DNA of 64,000 bases from Pseudomonas lini. Its GTDB lineage: Bacteria; Pseudomonadota; Gammaproteobacteria; Pseudomonadales; Pseudomonadaceae. Each line of letters opens with the position of its first letter. The stretch's first letter is position 1. Location of the stretch: positions 1 to 64,000 of the forward strand of contig NZ_JYLB01000001.1 in assembly GCF_001042905.1 (NCBI RefSeq), given 5' to 3'. A program made the translations under genes and the position numbers. This document shows, piece after piece, positions 35,333-43,238 of this stretch. Under the pieces are notes generated by a model. It was not told the origin of the DNA, made no database searches, and was given only the letters and a program-made list of their open reading frames with translations.

Positions 35333-37348
35333 ATGCAGAGCACGCTGATCTCAGTAGGATGTAACCGCTTGCACAAGCGCGATGGCAGTCTGGTCGCCTT
35401 CGATGCCGACAAAATCCGTCAGGCATTGATCGCTGCCGGCAAGGCAACCGGGGAGTACACCGAGGTTGAGGTTGAAGGTTTGCTTCAGGCGGTACTCGCT
35501 CGGCTGGACGGACTGCCAAGGCTGCATGTCGAGCAGATCCAGGACCGTGTCGAACGGGTGTTGATGGACGCCGGTTTCTTCTTCGCCATGCGCGCCTACA
35601 TCGTCTACCGCGAACAACACGGACGTTTGCGTCGCGACCGCCGGACCATGGTCGAAGTGGCGACTTCGATGAACGAGTACCTGGACCGTGAAGACTGGCG
35701 GGTCCAGGCCAACGCCAATCAGGGCTACTCACTGGGCGGGCTGGTGTTGAACGTATCGGGCAAAGTCACTGCCAATTACTGGCTGGACGAGGTGTACAAC
35801 GAGGCCATCGGCCAGGCACACCGCGAGGCGGATTTGCATGTGCACGACTTGGACATGCTCGCCGGTTACTGCGCCGGCTGGTCGCTGCGCACTCTGTTGC
35901 ACGAGGGGCTCAACGGTGTGCCGGGGCGTGTCGAAGCCGGTCCGCCGAAGCACTTGAGCAGCGCGCTGGGGCAAATGGTGAATTTCCTCGGCACCCTGCA
36001 AAACGAATGGGCCGGTGCCCAGGCATTCAGCTCGTTCGACACCTACCTCGCGCCCTATGTGCGCAAGGACCAGCTGAGTTATCAGGAGGTGCGCCAGGCG
36101 ATCCAGGAGTTCATCTACAACCTCAACGTACCCTCGCGCTGGGGCACCCAGACGCCGTTCACCAACCTGACCTTTGATTGGGTGTGCCCGCAAGATTTGC
36201 GTGAGCAGATACCCGTCATCGGCGGGGAGGAAATGCCGTTTGCCTATGGCGACCTGCAAGTCGAAATGGACCTGCTCAACCGCGCCTACATCGAGGTGAT
36301 GCAGGCTGGCGATGCGAAAGGGCGAGTGTTCACCTTTCCGATCCCGACCTACAACATCACCCATGATTTTCCGTGGGACAGTGAAAACGCCGACCGCTTG
36401 TTCGAGATGACCGCGCGTTACGGTTTGCCTTACTTCCAGAACTTCCTCAATTCGGATCTGCAGCCCAATCAGGTGCGCTCGATGTGCTGCCGGTTACAGC
36501 TGGATGTGCGCGAGTTGCTCAAGCGCGGCGGCGGTTTGTTCGGTTCGGCGGAACAGACTGGGTCACTCGGCGTGGTGACCATCAACTGCGCGCGGTTGGG
36601 CTATGTGTTCAAGGGCAACACCAGTGGTTTGTTGCAGCGCCTGGACACACTGATGGAACTGGCGATGGAGAGCCTGGAGGTCAAGCGCAAAGTCATTCAG
36701 CACCACATGGATGCCGGTTTGTACCCGTACACCAAGCGTTACCTCGGGACCCTGCGCAACCATTTCTCCACCATCGGCCTCAACGGTATGCATGAAATGC
36801 TGCGCAATTTCACCGGCGACGAGGAGGGCATGCACACCGAACAGGGCCGCAAGTTTGCCCTGAATATGCTCGACCATGTACGCGCTACGTTGCTGCGTTT
36901 CCAGGAAGAAACCGGTCACATGTACAACCTGGAAGCAACACCGGCAGAAGGCACCACTTACCGCTTCGCCAAGGAAGACCTCAAGCGTTATCCGGACATT
37001 CTCCAGGCCGGCAGTGTGCAGGCGCCGTATTACACCAACTCCTCGCAACTGCCCGTGGGCTACACCGAAGATCCCTTCGAAGCCCTGGAACTTCAAGACG
37101 AACTGCAATGCAAATACACCGGCGGCACGGTCCTGCACCTGTACATGGCCGAGCGAATTTCCTCGACCGAGGCCTGCAAGCAACTGGTGCGAAAAGCCCT
37201 TGGCCGCTTCCGCCTGCCATACCTGACCGTGACTCCGACCTTTTCCATCTGCCCGGTGCACGGCTACCTCGATGGCGAACATGAGTTCTGCCCCAAATGC
37301 GACGAGGTCCTGCTGCTGCAAGAACAGAAGGCCGGCGCCGCTCATTGA
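35333..37348 (+). CDS. nrdD: Class III ribonucleotide reductase NrdD, large polypeptide without glycyl-radical tail
   Basis: NrdD reduces ribonucleoside triphosphates anaerobically through a glycyl radical. The 671-residue protein starts behind GGAGG with an ATP-cone (HKRDGSLVAFDADKIRQALIAAG) followed by the ten-stranded barrel. The active-site region includes MCCRLQLDVRELLKRGGG and VVTINCARLGY. It ends just after a zinc-type cysteine motif (CPVHGYLDGEHEFCPKC). The RV-x-GY glycyl-radical loop that normally follows is absent; it is found on the separate 55-residue gene 32 bases downstream, in another frame. Confidence 0.94.
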   Translation: MQSTLISVGCNRLHKRDGSLVAFDADKIRQALIAAGKATGEYTEVEVEGLLQAVLARLDGLPRLHVEQIQDRVERVLMDAGFFFAMRAYIVYREQHGRLRRDRRTMVEVATSMNEYLDREDWRVQANANQGYSLGGLVLNVSGKVTANYWLDEVYNEAIGQAHREADLHVHDLDMLAGYCAGWSLRTLLHEGLNGVPGRVEAGPPKHLSSALGQMVNFLGTLQNEWAGAQAFSSFDTYLAPYVRKDQLSYQEVRQAIQEFIYNLNVPSRWGTQTPFTNLTFDWVCPQDLREQIPVIGGEEMPFAYGDLQVEMDLLNRAYIEVMQAGDAKGRVFTFPIPTYNITHDFPWDSENADRLFEMTARYGLPYFQNFLNSDLQPNQVRSMCCRLQLDVRELLKRGGGLFGSAEQTGSLGVVTINCARLGYVFKGNTSGLLQRLDTLMELAMESLEVKRKVIQHHMDAGLYPYTKRYLGTLRNHFSTIGLNGMHEMLRNFTGDEEGMHTEQGRKFALNMLDHVRATLLRFQEETGHMYNLEATPAEGTTYRFAKEDLKRYPDILQAGSVQAPYYTNSSQLPVGYTEDPFEALELQDELQCKYTGGTVLHLYMAERISSTEACKQLVRKALGRFRLPYLTVTPTFSICPVHGYLDGEHEFCPKCDEVLLLQEQKAGAAH

Positions 37349-37380
37349 TTTCGATCCACTCAACCGCAAGGAGCTTCACC

Positions 37381-37548
37381 ATGACTGCATCGCAAACACT
37401 GCCCCAGGCTCAACGTCAACGCTGCGAAGTCTGGACCCGGGTGATGGGCTATCACCGTCCTGTGTCGGCGTTCAATCCGGGCAAACAATCGGAGCACCTT
37501 GAGCGGGTGCACTTCACTGAAAGCGCGGCACTGGCCGGGCGCCAATGA
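37381..37548 (+). CDS. Separate glycyl-radical domain of NrdD (55 residues)
   Basis: The peptide contains CEVWTRVMGYHRPVSAFNPG, which fits the C-terminal glycyl-radical loop of NrdD (RV-x-GY, with Gly23 as the candidate radical site, followed by an N-x-GK segment). AAGGAG precedes the ATG by 7 bases, and the stop overlaps nrdG as ATGA. The large nrdD is in a different frame and ends in a clean TGA 32 bases before, so this looks like a genuine split and not a simple recent frameshift. It should associate with NrdD and be activated by NrdG. Confidence 0.8.
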   Translation: MTASQTLPQAQRQRCEVWTRVMGYHRPVSAFNPGKQSEHLERVHFTESAALAGRQ

Positions 37549-38240
37549 GTCGAATGCTTCGGGTCGGGGGCATGGTGCCCCTGACCACTATCGACTATCC
37601 GGGACAGCTCGCCTGCGTGCTGTTTTGCCAGGGTTGCGCCTGGCGTTGTCGTTACTGCCATAACCCGCAGTTGATCCCGCCTCGTGGCACAGACGAAGTG
37701 GATTGGCGGCGGGTGTTGGCGTTTCTGCAACGGCGTCAGGACCTGCTTGATGCCGTGGTGTTCAGCGGCGGTGAACCGACTCTGCAGGACGGTTTGCTTG
37801 GCGCCATGGATGAAGTGCGGGACATGGGATTTCGCATCGGCTTGCACAGCGCCGGCATCAAGCCGGCCGCGTTCGCCAAGGCACTGACCGGTGCGGATTG
37901 GGTCGGTTTCGATGTCAAGGCGTTGCCCGAGGATTGCCAGGCCATCACCCGGGTCGAAGGCAGCGGGACCGCCAACTGGCGCAGCCTCGAGCATCTGCTG
38001 GCCAGTGGTGTCGACTACGAATGTCGCACCACCGTGCATTGGCATCTGTTCGAACCGGCGCGTCTGCTGATCCTGGCCAAACGCTTGAATGCGCTTGGCG
38101 TCAAACGCTTCGCCGTGCAACTGGTTCGCACCGAGCGGATGTTCGATCCGCTGTTGCCGAGCGTTTCGGCTCAAGCGTTGCTGCCAGAGTTGTGGGAGGC
38201 CATGCGCGAGTTGTTTCCAGCCTTCGTGTTGCGGGGGTAA
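37545..38240 (+). CDS. nrdG: Anaerobic RNR-activating radical SAM protein NrdG
   Basis: NrdG generates the glycyl radical on NrdD with SAM and a [4Fe-4S] cluster. The 231-residue protein has GMVPLTTIDYPGQLACVLFCQGCAWRCRYCHNP, including the CxxxCxxC motif with an extra Cys. The FSGGEPTLQ motif and GFDVKALPE follow. It is longer than short E. coli-type NrdG and resembles the NrdG2-like group. It is coupled by ATGA to the glycyl-radical tail gene. Confidence 0.93.
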   Translation: MSRMLRVGGMVPLTTIDYPGQLACVLFCQGCAWRCRYCHNPQLIPPRGTDEVDWRRVLAFLQRRQDLLDAVVFSGGEPTLQDGLLGAMDEVRDMGFRIGLHSAGIKPAAFAKALTGADWVGFDVKALPEDCQAITRVEGSGTANWRSLEHLLASGVDYECRTTVHWHLFEPARLLILAKRLNALGVKRFAVQLVRTERMFDPLLPSVSAQALLPELWEAMRELFPAFVLRG

Positions 38241-38242
38241 CG

Positions 38243-38269
38243 GGGGCTGGGGAACTCAAGCCCAGCCCC
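38243..38269. terminator. Bidirectional terminator hairpin between nrdG and ftrD
   Basis: GGGGCTGGG (38243-38251) pairs perfectly with CCCAGCCCC (38261-38269) between convergent genes. The ftrD stop codon lies in the loop. T tracts are lacking, so efficiency is uncertain. Confidence 0.6.
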
Positions 38270-39638
38270 AGAATTGCAACCACCAGCCAAATCCCACCAT
38301 GCCTTCAGCCAGGAGCAGGCAAGCGATGGCGGACCCGCGTCGCACCTGGGAAAGACCTTCGCGGCTCAGCCGTTTCCAACCCAGTAGCAGGCTCCAGCCC
38401 ATCGCGGCCAATAACAGACAGGCCCTGGCCGGTTGCACCCACTCCAGCAGCAGACCTTCATAACGCAGTAATTTGACGGTGGTGGCCGACAGCCCGAGAA
38501 ACAGTCCGGCACCCCCCAGGGGCGTGAGTGTCAGCGCCAAGGGCCAATACAGTGTGCGATCTCGCGCCAGTCGGGCCGTCAGGCGCAGGAGCAGCATCAA
38601 CGCCGTGCCGAGCACGATCGAACTCAAGCTCAGGTAAGCGACGATACTGAAACCGTCGAGCCAGCTGAAGCTGTCGTTGAGTTGCGGGTAATGGGTCAGC
38701 AGCCACCAGGGAGCATTGTCCTGCAGGGCCCAGAGTTGGTTGTGTTCGACCAGCCACTCGGCCAGGGATTGTTTGAGGGCGACAAACCATGGGCTGACCG
38801 TCCACTGAAACGCGCCCATGGCCAAACCGATCACGCCGAACAGCAGCAAGCGCGTATCCCAAGGGGACAGCGTCTGCGCCGTCGCGTGAAGAATCTCCTG
38901 ATTGCTGGAGCGGGCGATCAGCTGAACGGCCCCGCGTTGCCCGCTGCAGCGTCCGCAGGCGTGGCAATCACTGGCGCCTTGCAGGCGGCGGATGTCGAGC
39001 AGGGGGGCGCAGTTGGGCGGCGGCAGGCGTGGTGCGGCATTTTCTAGCCAGCGTTGTTCATCGACCTGAAAGTGCACCGGGGCGAGCCGGGCGAGTAGGG
39101 CGAAGACGCCGCTGACCGGGCACAGGTAACGGCACCAGACTCGCTTGCCCCGGGCGAACAACAACCCGACGACGACCGCTGCGACGGTCGAACCGCCCAG
39201 AATCAACAGCGCGGCCTGGGCGTAGTCATAGACGCTGATCAACTGGCCGTAGAGGGTCGTCAGGCAGAACGCCAAGGTAGGCCAGCCGCCCCAGCGCAAC
39301 CAGCGCGGCACACCCAGGCCTTTACCGTAATGGCTGGCCCATTCGCTGAGCGAACCTTCCGGGCACAGAACGCCACACCAGAGTCGGCCGAAGAACACCA
39401 TCGACAGCAACACGAACGGCCACCAGATTCCCCAGAATAGAAACTGCGCGAGCAAGGTCAGGTTGTCGAGTATCCGTGCCTGGCTGTCCGGTAGCGGCAA
39501 CAGCACCGGGGTCACCAACAGCACCGCATAAAACACTACAACAGCCCACTGTGCTGCACGGATGACGGGCGCATGACGACGCATCCCGTCGCCCAGTCGT
39601 TGGAGCCATCGATTGCGCCGGCTCAGGTCGGGCATGGC
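38256..39638 (-). CDS. ftrD: FtrD-type polyferredoxin membrane protein of Fe(II) uptake
   Basis: In FtrABCD-type systems FtrD is a membrane Fe-S protein thought to pass electrons during Fe(II)/Fe(III) handling by the Ftr1-type permease. The 460-residue protein starts MPDLSRRNRWLQRLG and has several membrane helices. Cysteine motifs are GRLWCGVLCPEGSL, RVWCRYLCPVSGVF and CHACGRCSG, the NapH/NosR-like arrangement. Its start overlaps the ftrC 3' end by 16 bases. Frames extending upstream lie inside ftrC and are not used. The operon order and families make this the likely role over NosR or CcoG. Confidence 0.87.
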   Translation of the reverse strand, partial: AMPDLSRRNRWLQRLGDGMRRHAPVIRAAQWAVVVFYAVLLVTPVLLPLPDSQARILDNLTLLAQFLFWGIWWPFVLLSMVFFGRLWCGVLCPEGSLSEWASHYGKGLGVPRWLRWGGWPTLAFCLTTLYGQLISVYDYAQAALLILGGSTVAAVVVGLLFARGKRVWCRYLCPVSGVFALLARLAPVHFQVDEQRWLENAAPRLPPPNCAPLLDIRRLQGASDCHACGRCSGQRGAVQLIARSSNQEILHATAQTLSPWDTRLLLFGVIGLAMGAFQWTVSPWFVALKQSLAEWLVEHNQLWALQDNAPWWLLTHYPQLNDSFSWLDGFSIVAYLSLSSIVLGTALMLLLRLTARLARDRTLYWPLALTLTPLGGAGLFLGLSATTVKLLRYEGLLLEWVQPARACLLLAAMGWSLLLGWKRLSREGLSQVRRGSAIACLLLAEGMVGFGWWLQFWGWA

Positions 39639-40477
39639 AGGTTTTCCGCAGTCCGTTGCCGTAGCCAGCCGCCGACGGCCAGCCAATAACCGACCCACAC
39701 CAACAAGGTCAGGCCACTGGGGCTTGCCCGATAACCGGCGAACCCGGCAAGGAAGCCACCCAATCCATGGCTGTCGCTCAGCAACGTGCTGCTGTCCCAA
39801 AGCGCTTCGCCAACGAGGCTGTAAACCACGTCCGGCAAATCAAGGGCGAGCAATTGGCCGCCGATTCGCTCGGTGCCGCTGACCAGCAACGCCGCGCCGA
39901 GCATGAGCAAGATGACTTCGCTGATGGCAAAAAATCGTTGCCATGAAATGAATCGGCGACTGCTGTGCAGCAGCGTAATGGTCAGCGCCGACATCACCAG
40001 CCCCAACACGCCGCCGACGGCGAACAAACCGAGCTGCGGACCTCGCAACCGGGCACCGGCGCCATAGAGAAATACCACCGTTTCGCTGCCTTCGCGGCTG
40101 ATCGCGAGCATGGCCAGCAGTAATAGACCTGCGCCACCTTGTCGAGCCAGGTGGCTATCGGCGTGTCGTCGCAAATCGTGATTGAGGCTGCGCCCGTGAC
40201 GACGCATCCAGCTCACCATCTGCACCATCAACAAGCTGGCAACCAATGCAAGTGCGGCCTGGAACCATTCACTGGCTGACCCGCTCATGGCCTCACCGGC
40301 AAACAGAATCAACACCGCCAGCAGGCCCGAGAGCATCAACCCCAGCACCACACCCGCCCAGAGGCATTTGACCAGACGATTAGGTTGGCCTTGCTGGCTG
40401 GCCCAAACCTGGAGAATACCGATCACCAGTAACGCCTCGACACTTTCGCGCCAGACGATGAACATTGATTGATTCAT
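39623..40477 (-). CDS. ftrC: FtrC, Ftr1-family iron permease
   Basis: The 284-residue protein, starting MNQSMFIVWRESVEALL, has seven predicted helices. It has the two REXXE iron-binding motifs of Ftr1/EfeU permeases: RESVE in helix 1 and REGSE in helix 4 (LAISREGSETVVFLYG). It imports iron across the inner membrane. It lies between the cupredoxin gene and ftrD. Confidence 0.93.
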   Translation of the reverse strand: MNQSMFIVWRESVEALLVIGILQVWASQQGQPNRLVKCLWAGVVLGLMLSGLLAVLILFAGEAMSGSASEWFQAALALVASLLMVQMVSWMRRHGRSLNHDLRRHADSHLARQGGAGLLLLAMLAISREGSETVVFLYGAGARLRGPQLGLFAVGGVLGLVMSALTITLLHSSRRFISWQRFFAISEVILLMLGAALLVSGTERIGGQLLALDLPDVVYSLVGEALWDSSTLLSDSHGLGGFLAGFAGYRASPSGLTLLVWVGYWLAVGGWLRQRTAENLPCPT

Positions 40478-40499
40478 GGAAGCTCCGTGCGCTGACAGG

Positions 40500-40832
40500 T
40501 TATTTCGCGAGGATGCCGCCTTCGGGCAATTGCGGATTGAACTCATCGAAAAAGGGGTAGTGACCGGGCCTCAGGGGGTGAATGACCACGAAGGTCGTCA
40601 CACCCGGCGACAGGACTTTTTCAACCCGCAACGGCGTGCTCTCGAACTCGGCCGGACCTTGGCCGACGTTCTTCAGAACGATCTTGAAGCGCTGTCCGGC
40701 CGGCACCTCCAGCAAGGCCGGCGTGAAGTGGCCATCGCGCAGGATCAGCTCAAAGCTCGGCAACTCGGCATGGGCCGTCAACGGTGCAACTGTTCCGGCG
40801 ACAATCAGCCAGGCAAGATGCAGGCGCTTCAT
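40500..40832 (-). CDS. ftrB: FtrB, periplasmic cupredoxin-domain protein
   Basis: The 110-residue protein has a signal peptide (MKRLHLAWLIVAGTVAPLTAHA) and an EfeO-N/cupredoxin-like domain with LRDGHFTPALLEVPAGQRFKIVLKN and PGHYPFFDEFN. In FtrABCD systems this protein is proposed to oxidise Fe(II) before transport. Its ATG directly abuts the ftrA stop. Confidence 0.9.
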   Translation of the reverse strand: MKRLHLAWLIVAGTVAPLTAHAELPSFELILRDGHFTPALLEVPAGQRFKIVLKNVGQGPAEFESTPLRVEKVLSPGVTTFVVIHPLRPGHYPFFDEFNPQLPEGGILAK

Positions 40833-41363
40833 TCAATAGCCGCCTTTTTTACCGATGCCGGCGTAGATGAATTCGTAGTGCAGTTCGCAACGTTCGAACC
40901 AGGGAGCGACACCGGTTTCCTTATCGGTGTGGCGCCCGAGGGAACCATGACCGCCGGGTGGCAGGACGGTGAACGTCAGCTGATATTTACCGGGGCCAAG
41001 CAGCTTCACATTGTCGCCATAGTGCGGACCGTCATTGGCCACCATGGCGTGAAAATCGCCTTTGACCTCGGGGTCGCTGCCGTGTTTTTTCAGGTTGAAA
41101 GAGACGTTCAGGTAGGGCACGAAACTGCCTTCCTGAAAGCCCTGGCGATTGTCCGCGGTGGCGCGAATGTCAGCTTCCAGGTGGACGTCGGAATCCGCGG
41201 TGGCGCGCATCATCCCCGCAGGTGCCATTTCTATCGGCTGCAAATACACCGCCCCGACTTCCAGCCCGGGACACAACTGGGGTTCCCCGATCGGGTATTC
41301 CTTGGCGTGAGCCAGTGGTGTGAGCAAGACCAGGGCGAGTGATAGCGAAAAAGGGGTACGCAT
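40833..41363 (-). CDS. ftrA: FtrA, P19-type periplasmic iron-binding protein
   Basis: The 176-residue protein, starting MRTPFSLSLALVLL, has a signal peptide ending AHA. The mature part is P19/Tp34-like: EYPIGEPQLCPGLEVGAVYLQPIEM, MRATADSDVHLEADIRAT, a FHAMVANDGPHYGDN segment with His ligands and WFERCELHYEF. These proteins bind Cu/Fe at a surface site with Met, His and Glu. It heads the operon, behind a Fur-box-like sequence. An ATG-less longer frame to 41423 is not supported. Confidence 0.92.
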   Translation of the reverse strand: MRTPFSLSLALVLLTPLAHAKEYPIGEPQLCPGLEVGAVYLQPIEMAPAGMMRATADSDVHLEADIRATADNRQGFQEGSFVPYLNVSFNLKKHGSDPEVKGDFHAMVANDGPHYGDNVKLLGPGKYQLTFTVLPPGGHGSLGRHTDKETGVAPWFERCELHYEFIYAGIGKKGGY

Positions 41364-41418
41364 AATAGCTTCCTGAACACTGACGAGTAGGAGCCCGAGT
41401 CTAGGAAGCTTTGCTGCG

Positions 41419-41437
41419 AACAATAATGATTGTTATC
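41419..41437 (-). promoter_or_regulatory. Fur-box-like element for ftrABCD
   Basis: On the minus strand GATAACAATCATTATTGTT agrees with about two thirds of the Fur consensus and keeps the AATCATTAT core. It lies about 55-75 bases upstream of ftrA, which fits iron-repressed expression. Confidence 0.65.
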
Positions 41438-41450
41438 AAGTTTTGCGCAA

Positions 41451-41810
41451 TTAAACGGTTGGCTCGTCACGTTGGCGAAATCGCTGGGCGCGCTCAACGC
41501 TGTGGGTCATCTGTGCCGCCGCATGAACGGTCAATGGATGCTGGGTAAAACCGGGTCTGGGGGAAATGTAGTCGGCCATTTCCCGGGCAATGGCGAGCTG
41601 GCGTTCCGAGCCTTCTGCCAACAGCGCGATGACCAGGTTTTCCAAGGCAATCACCCGGACACGCAAGTGAACCAGTTCGGCGTTGGTCAAGGCGGGCGGG
41701 GCGGTAAACGCGTCGCCATCGATGGATGTTGCGGCGTTTTGATCGTCCCATGTCGACAGGGTTGGATGGTCTGGTGCCCCAACGCTTGGGAAAGGATTTT
41801 TATTGAGCAT
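41451..41810 (-). CDS. Conserved hypothetical protein, about 119 residues
   Basis: The protein starts MLNKNPFPSVGAPDHPTL, with an acidic, probably disordered head and a helical middle (NAELVHLRVRVIALENLVIALLAEGSERQLAIAREMADYI). It has the look of a Pseudomonas small cytoplasmic protein of unknown function. GGAG is upstream. It ends beside the ftrA promoter, on the same strand. No function is assigned. Confidence 0.65.
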   Translation of the reverse strand: MLNKNPFPSVGAPDHPTLSTWDDQNAATSIDGDAFTAPPALTNAELVHLRVRVIALENLVIALLAEGSERQLAIAREMADYISPRPGFTQHPLTVHAAAQMTHSVERAQRFRQRDEPTV

Positions 41811-41969
41811 GAGCGACGTCTCCAAGTCTGTTCAGCCGTTGGAAGCTTAGCTGCAGGATCGCGATGGGGGGAGGGAAGTCGCTTGATGTCGATTCTTGAT
41901 ATGTATCAAGGCTGGCGTTGCGCAAGGGCTGTAGGTTGGAACGACGCCACTCAATGATCGGAGATCGGC

Positions 41970-42221
41970 ATGGCCAAGAACTTCCCCGTCAACCCCAAGC
42001 ACCCCGAGCGGATCTGTTGGGGATGTGACCTGTATTGTCCGGCGAAGTCCCTGGCGTGCGGCAATGGTTCCGAACGGACGATGCATCCGGCGGAGATGTT
42101 TGGAGAGGATTGGCACGTGCCTGGCGACTGGGGCCTTGATGCGGTCATTACTACAGACAAGGTGGTGGATGATTTCCAAACACTGCCCGATGATGTGCTG
42201 CGAATAAACCGCTTTTCGTAG
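41970..42221 (+). CDS. DUF3079 protein
   Basis: This 83-residue protein starts MAKNFPVNPKHPERICWGCD and has a compact cysteine pattern (CWGC, YCPAKSLACGNG) followed by MHPAEMFGEDWH, typical of DUF3079. Four Cys and a His could bind a metal. Function is unknown. It stands alone and is followed by a short REP-like inverted repeat. Confidence 0.82.
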   Translation: MAKNFPVNPKHPERICWGCDLYCPAKSLACGNGSERTMHPAEMFGEDWHVPGDWGLDAVITTDKVVDDFQTLPDDVLRINRFS

Positions 42222-42273
42222 GAGCCAGGCTTGCCGGCGAAGGCGCTCTTAAGGACGCCTTCGCCGGCAAGTC
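42219..42273. repeat. Inverted repeat of GCTTGCCGGCGAAGGCG type
   Basis: A REP-like hairpin, GACTTGCCGGCGAAGGCG on one strand and GCTTGCCGGCGAAGGCG on the other, lies between the convergent DUF3079 and lyase genes and may end both transcripts. Confidence 0.7.
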
Positions 42274-42277
42274 AATA

Positions 42278-42958
42278 TCAAGCGTGGGTGATGGAAAGGT
42301 CGCTGATGATGCACACCGAACCGTCTTCGGGGTCGGTGGTGTCGGAGTAATCGATCTGGTTGTACACACCGCCGTGGAAGGCCAGCGTTTTCGTGTCCCA
42401 GGTGTTGTCGAGGCGCATGATAGCGGAGGTCGATTTGACGCCGTTACAGCTTGCCGAAACGGAGACCGCGCCATTCGAATTGGCGTGAATGTTGATTTTG
42501 AAAAGTGCCCCGAGCGGCACGTTTTCCAGAACCGTCGTGTTCACCGGGTCTTCTTGAAGATAACTCGACCGGAACCCCATGGTGATGCGGCCTTTGTTCC
42601 AGAACACTTTTACAGGTGGTCGCTCTGAACCCTGCACATGAATCTGGCCGATCACGACCTTCTGCAGCGAGTTGACTTTCGTCAGCCGCATTTCTTGTCG
42701 GTTCCAGTGGTCAGCAGCGCTGGCGAACAGCCAATAACCCGGCTCCTTCCACTCGCAGCGGGTGCGGTGCGTGCTTTTGCTCGAAGCGCCGAGCGTCGGA
42801 GCCGTCATTTGCAGCGAGCCATCTGGAAGCATCGAAACGACTTCCGGACATTCAAGCAGTGCCCGCCAGCCGATGAGTTCAAGCGCGATGGGGTTGGTGT
42901 CGGAGATAGGAAGCGGTGTAGCGATTGTGTAGTTGCTGATGTCTACGGTCATGGTCAT
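42278..42958 (-). CDS. Alginate-lyase-like polysaccharide lyase family 7 protein
   Basis: The 226-residue product looks like a PL7 jelly-roll lyase. STHRTRCEWKE corresponds to the R-T-E-L-R motif, VVIGQIHVQG to the QIH motif, and AFHGGVYNQIDYS to the YFKAGVYNQ motif. These are the three substrate-cleft elements of PL7 enzymes. There is no signal peptide. Deviations (Phe-His for Tyr-Phe-Lys, Cys in the first motif) may change substrate or activity. ATG codons at 42958 and 42952 both fit the upstream GGGA. Confidence 0.75.
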   Translation of the reverse strand: MTMTVDISNYTIATPLPISDTNPIALELIGWRALLECPEVVSMLPDGSLQMTAPTLGASSKSTHRTRCEWKEPGYWLFASAADHWNRQEMRLTKVNSLQKVVIGQIHVQGSERPPVKVFWNKGRITMGFRSSYLQEDPVNTTVLENVPLGALFKINIHANSNGAVSVSASCNGVKSTSAIMRLDNTWDTKTLAFHGGVYNQIDYSDTTDPEDGSVCIISDLSITHA

Positions 42959-43184
42959 TTCCCTATTTCATTTGATGTCACCCTGTGCTCAGTTGAGCCT
43001 TGCGTTTGATGTAGGCCTACATCCCACTGCCCACTCAGTGAATGGGCAGAAGTGATGCTTTCGCTGTTGCTCGCGCCGCGACTTTTGATGCGGGTGGTGT
43101 TGTCTTGGCTTGAAGGTAAAAGTAGCAGCGCTTATAATTTTAGTAAATAGCACTGCTAATAATATTTTTAACGGACATAAGAAA

Positions 43185-43202
43185 ACCCGCGCTAGGCGGG
43201 CT
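43185..43202 (-). terminator. Hairpin terminator downstream of the repressor gene
   Basis: On the minus strand GCCCGCC-tagc-GCGGGTTTTC forms a short GC stem followed by T. It lies about 37 bases after the repressor stop. Confidence 0.6.
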
Positions 43203-43238
43203 TCATTTGGTAAAAAACGGGTCTACGGTTTGACTCAA

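Noticed and set aside
38256..39638. NosR or CcoG assignment for the Fe-S membrane protein
   Set aside because: The operon with P19, cupredoxin and Ftr1 permease favours FtrD; no nos or cco genes are nearby.
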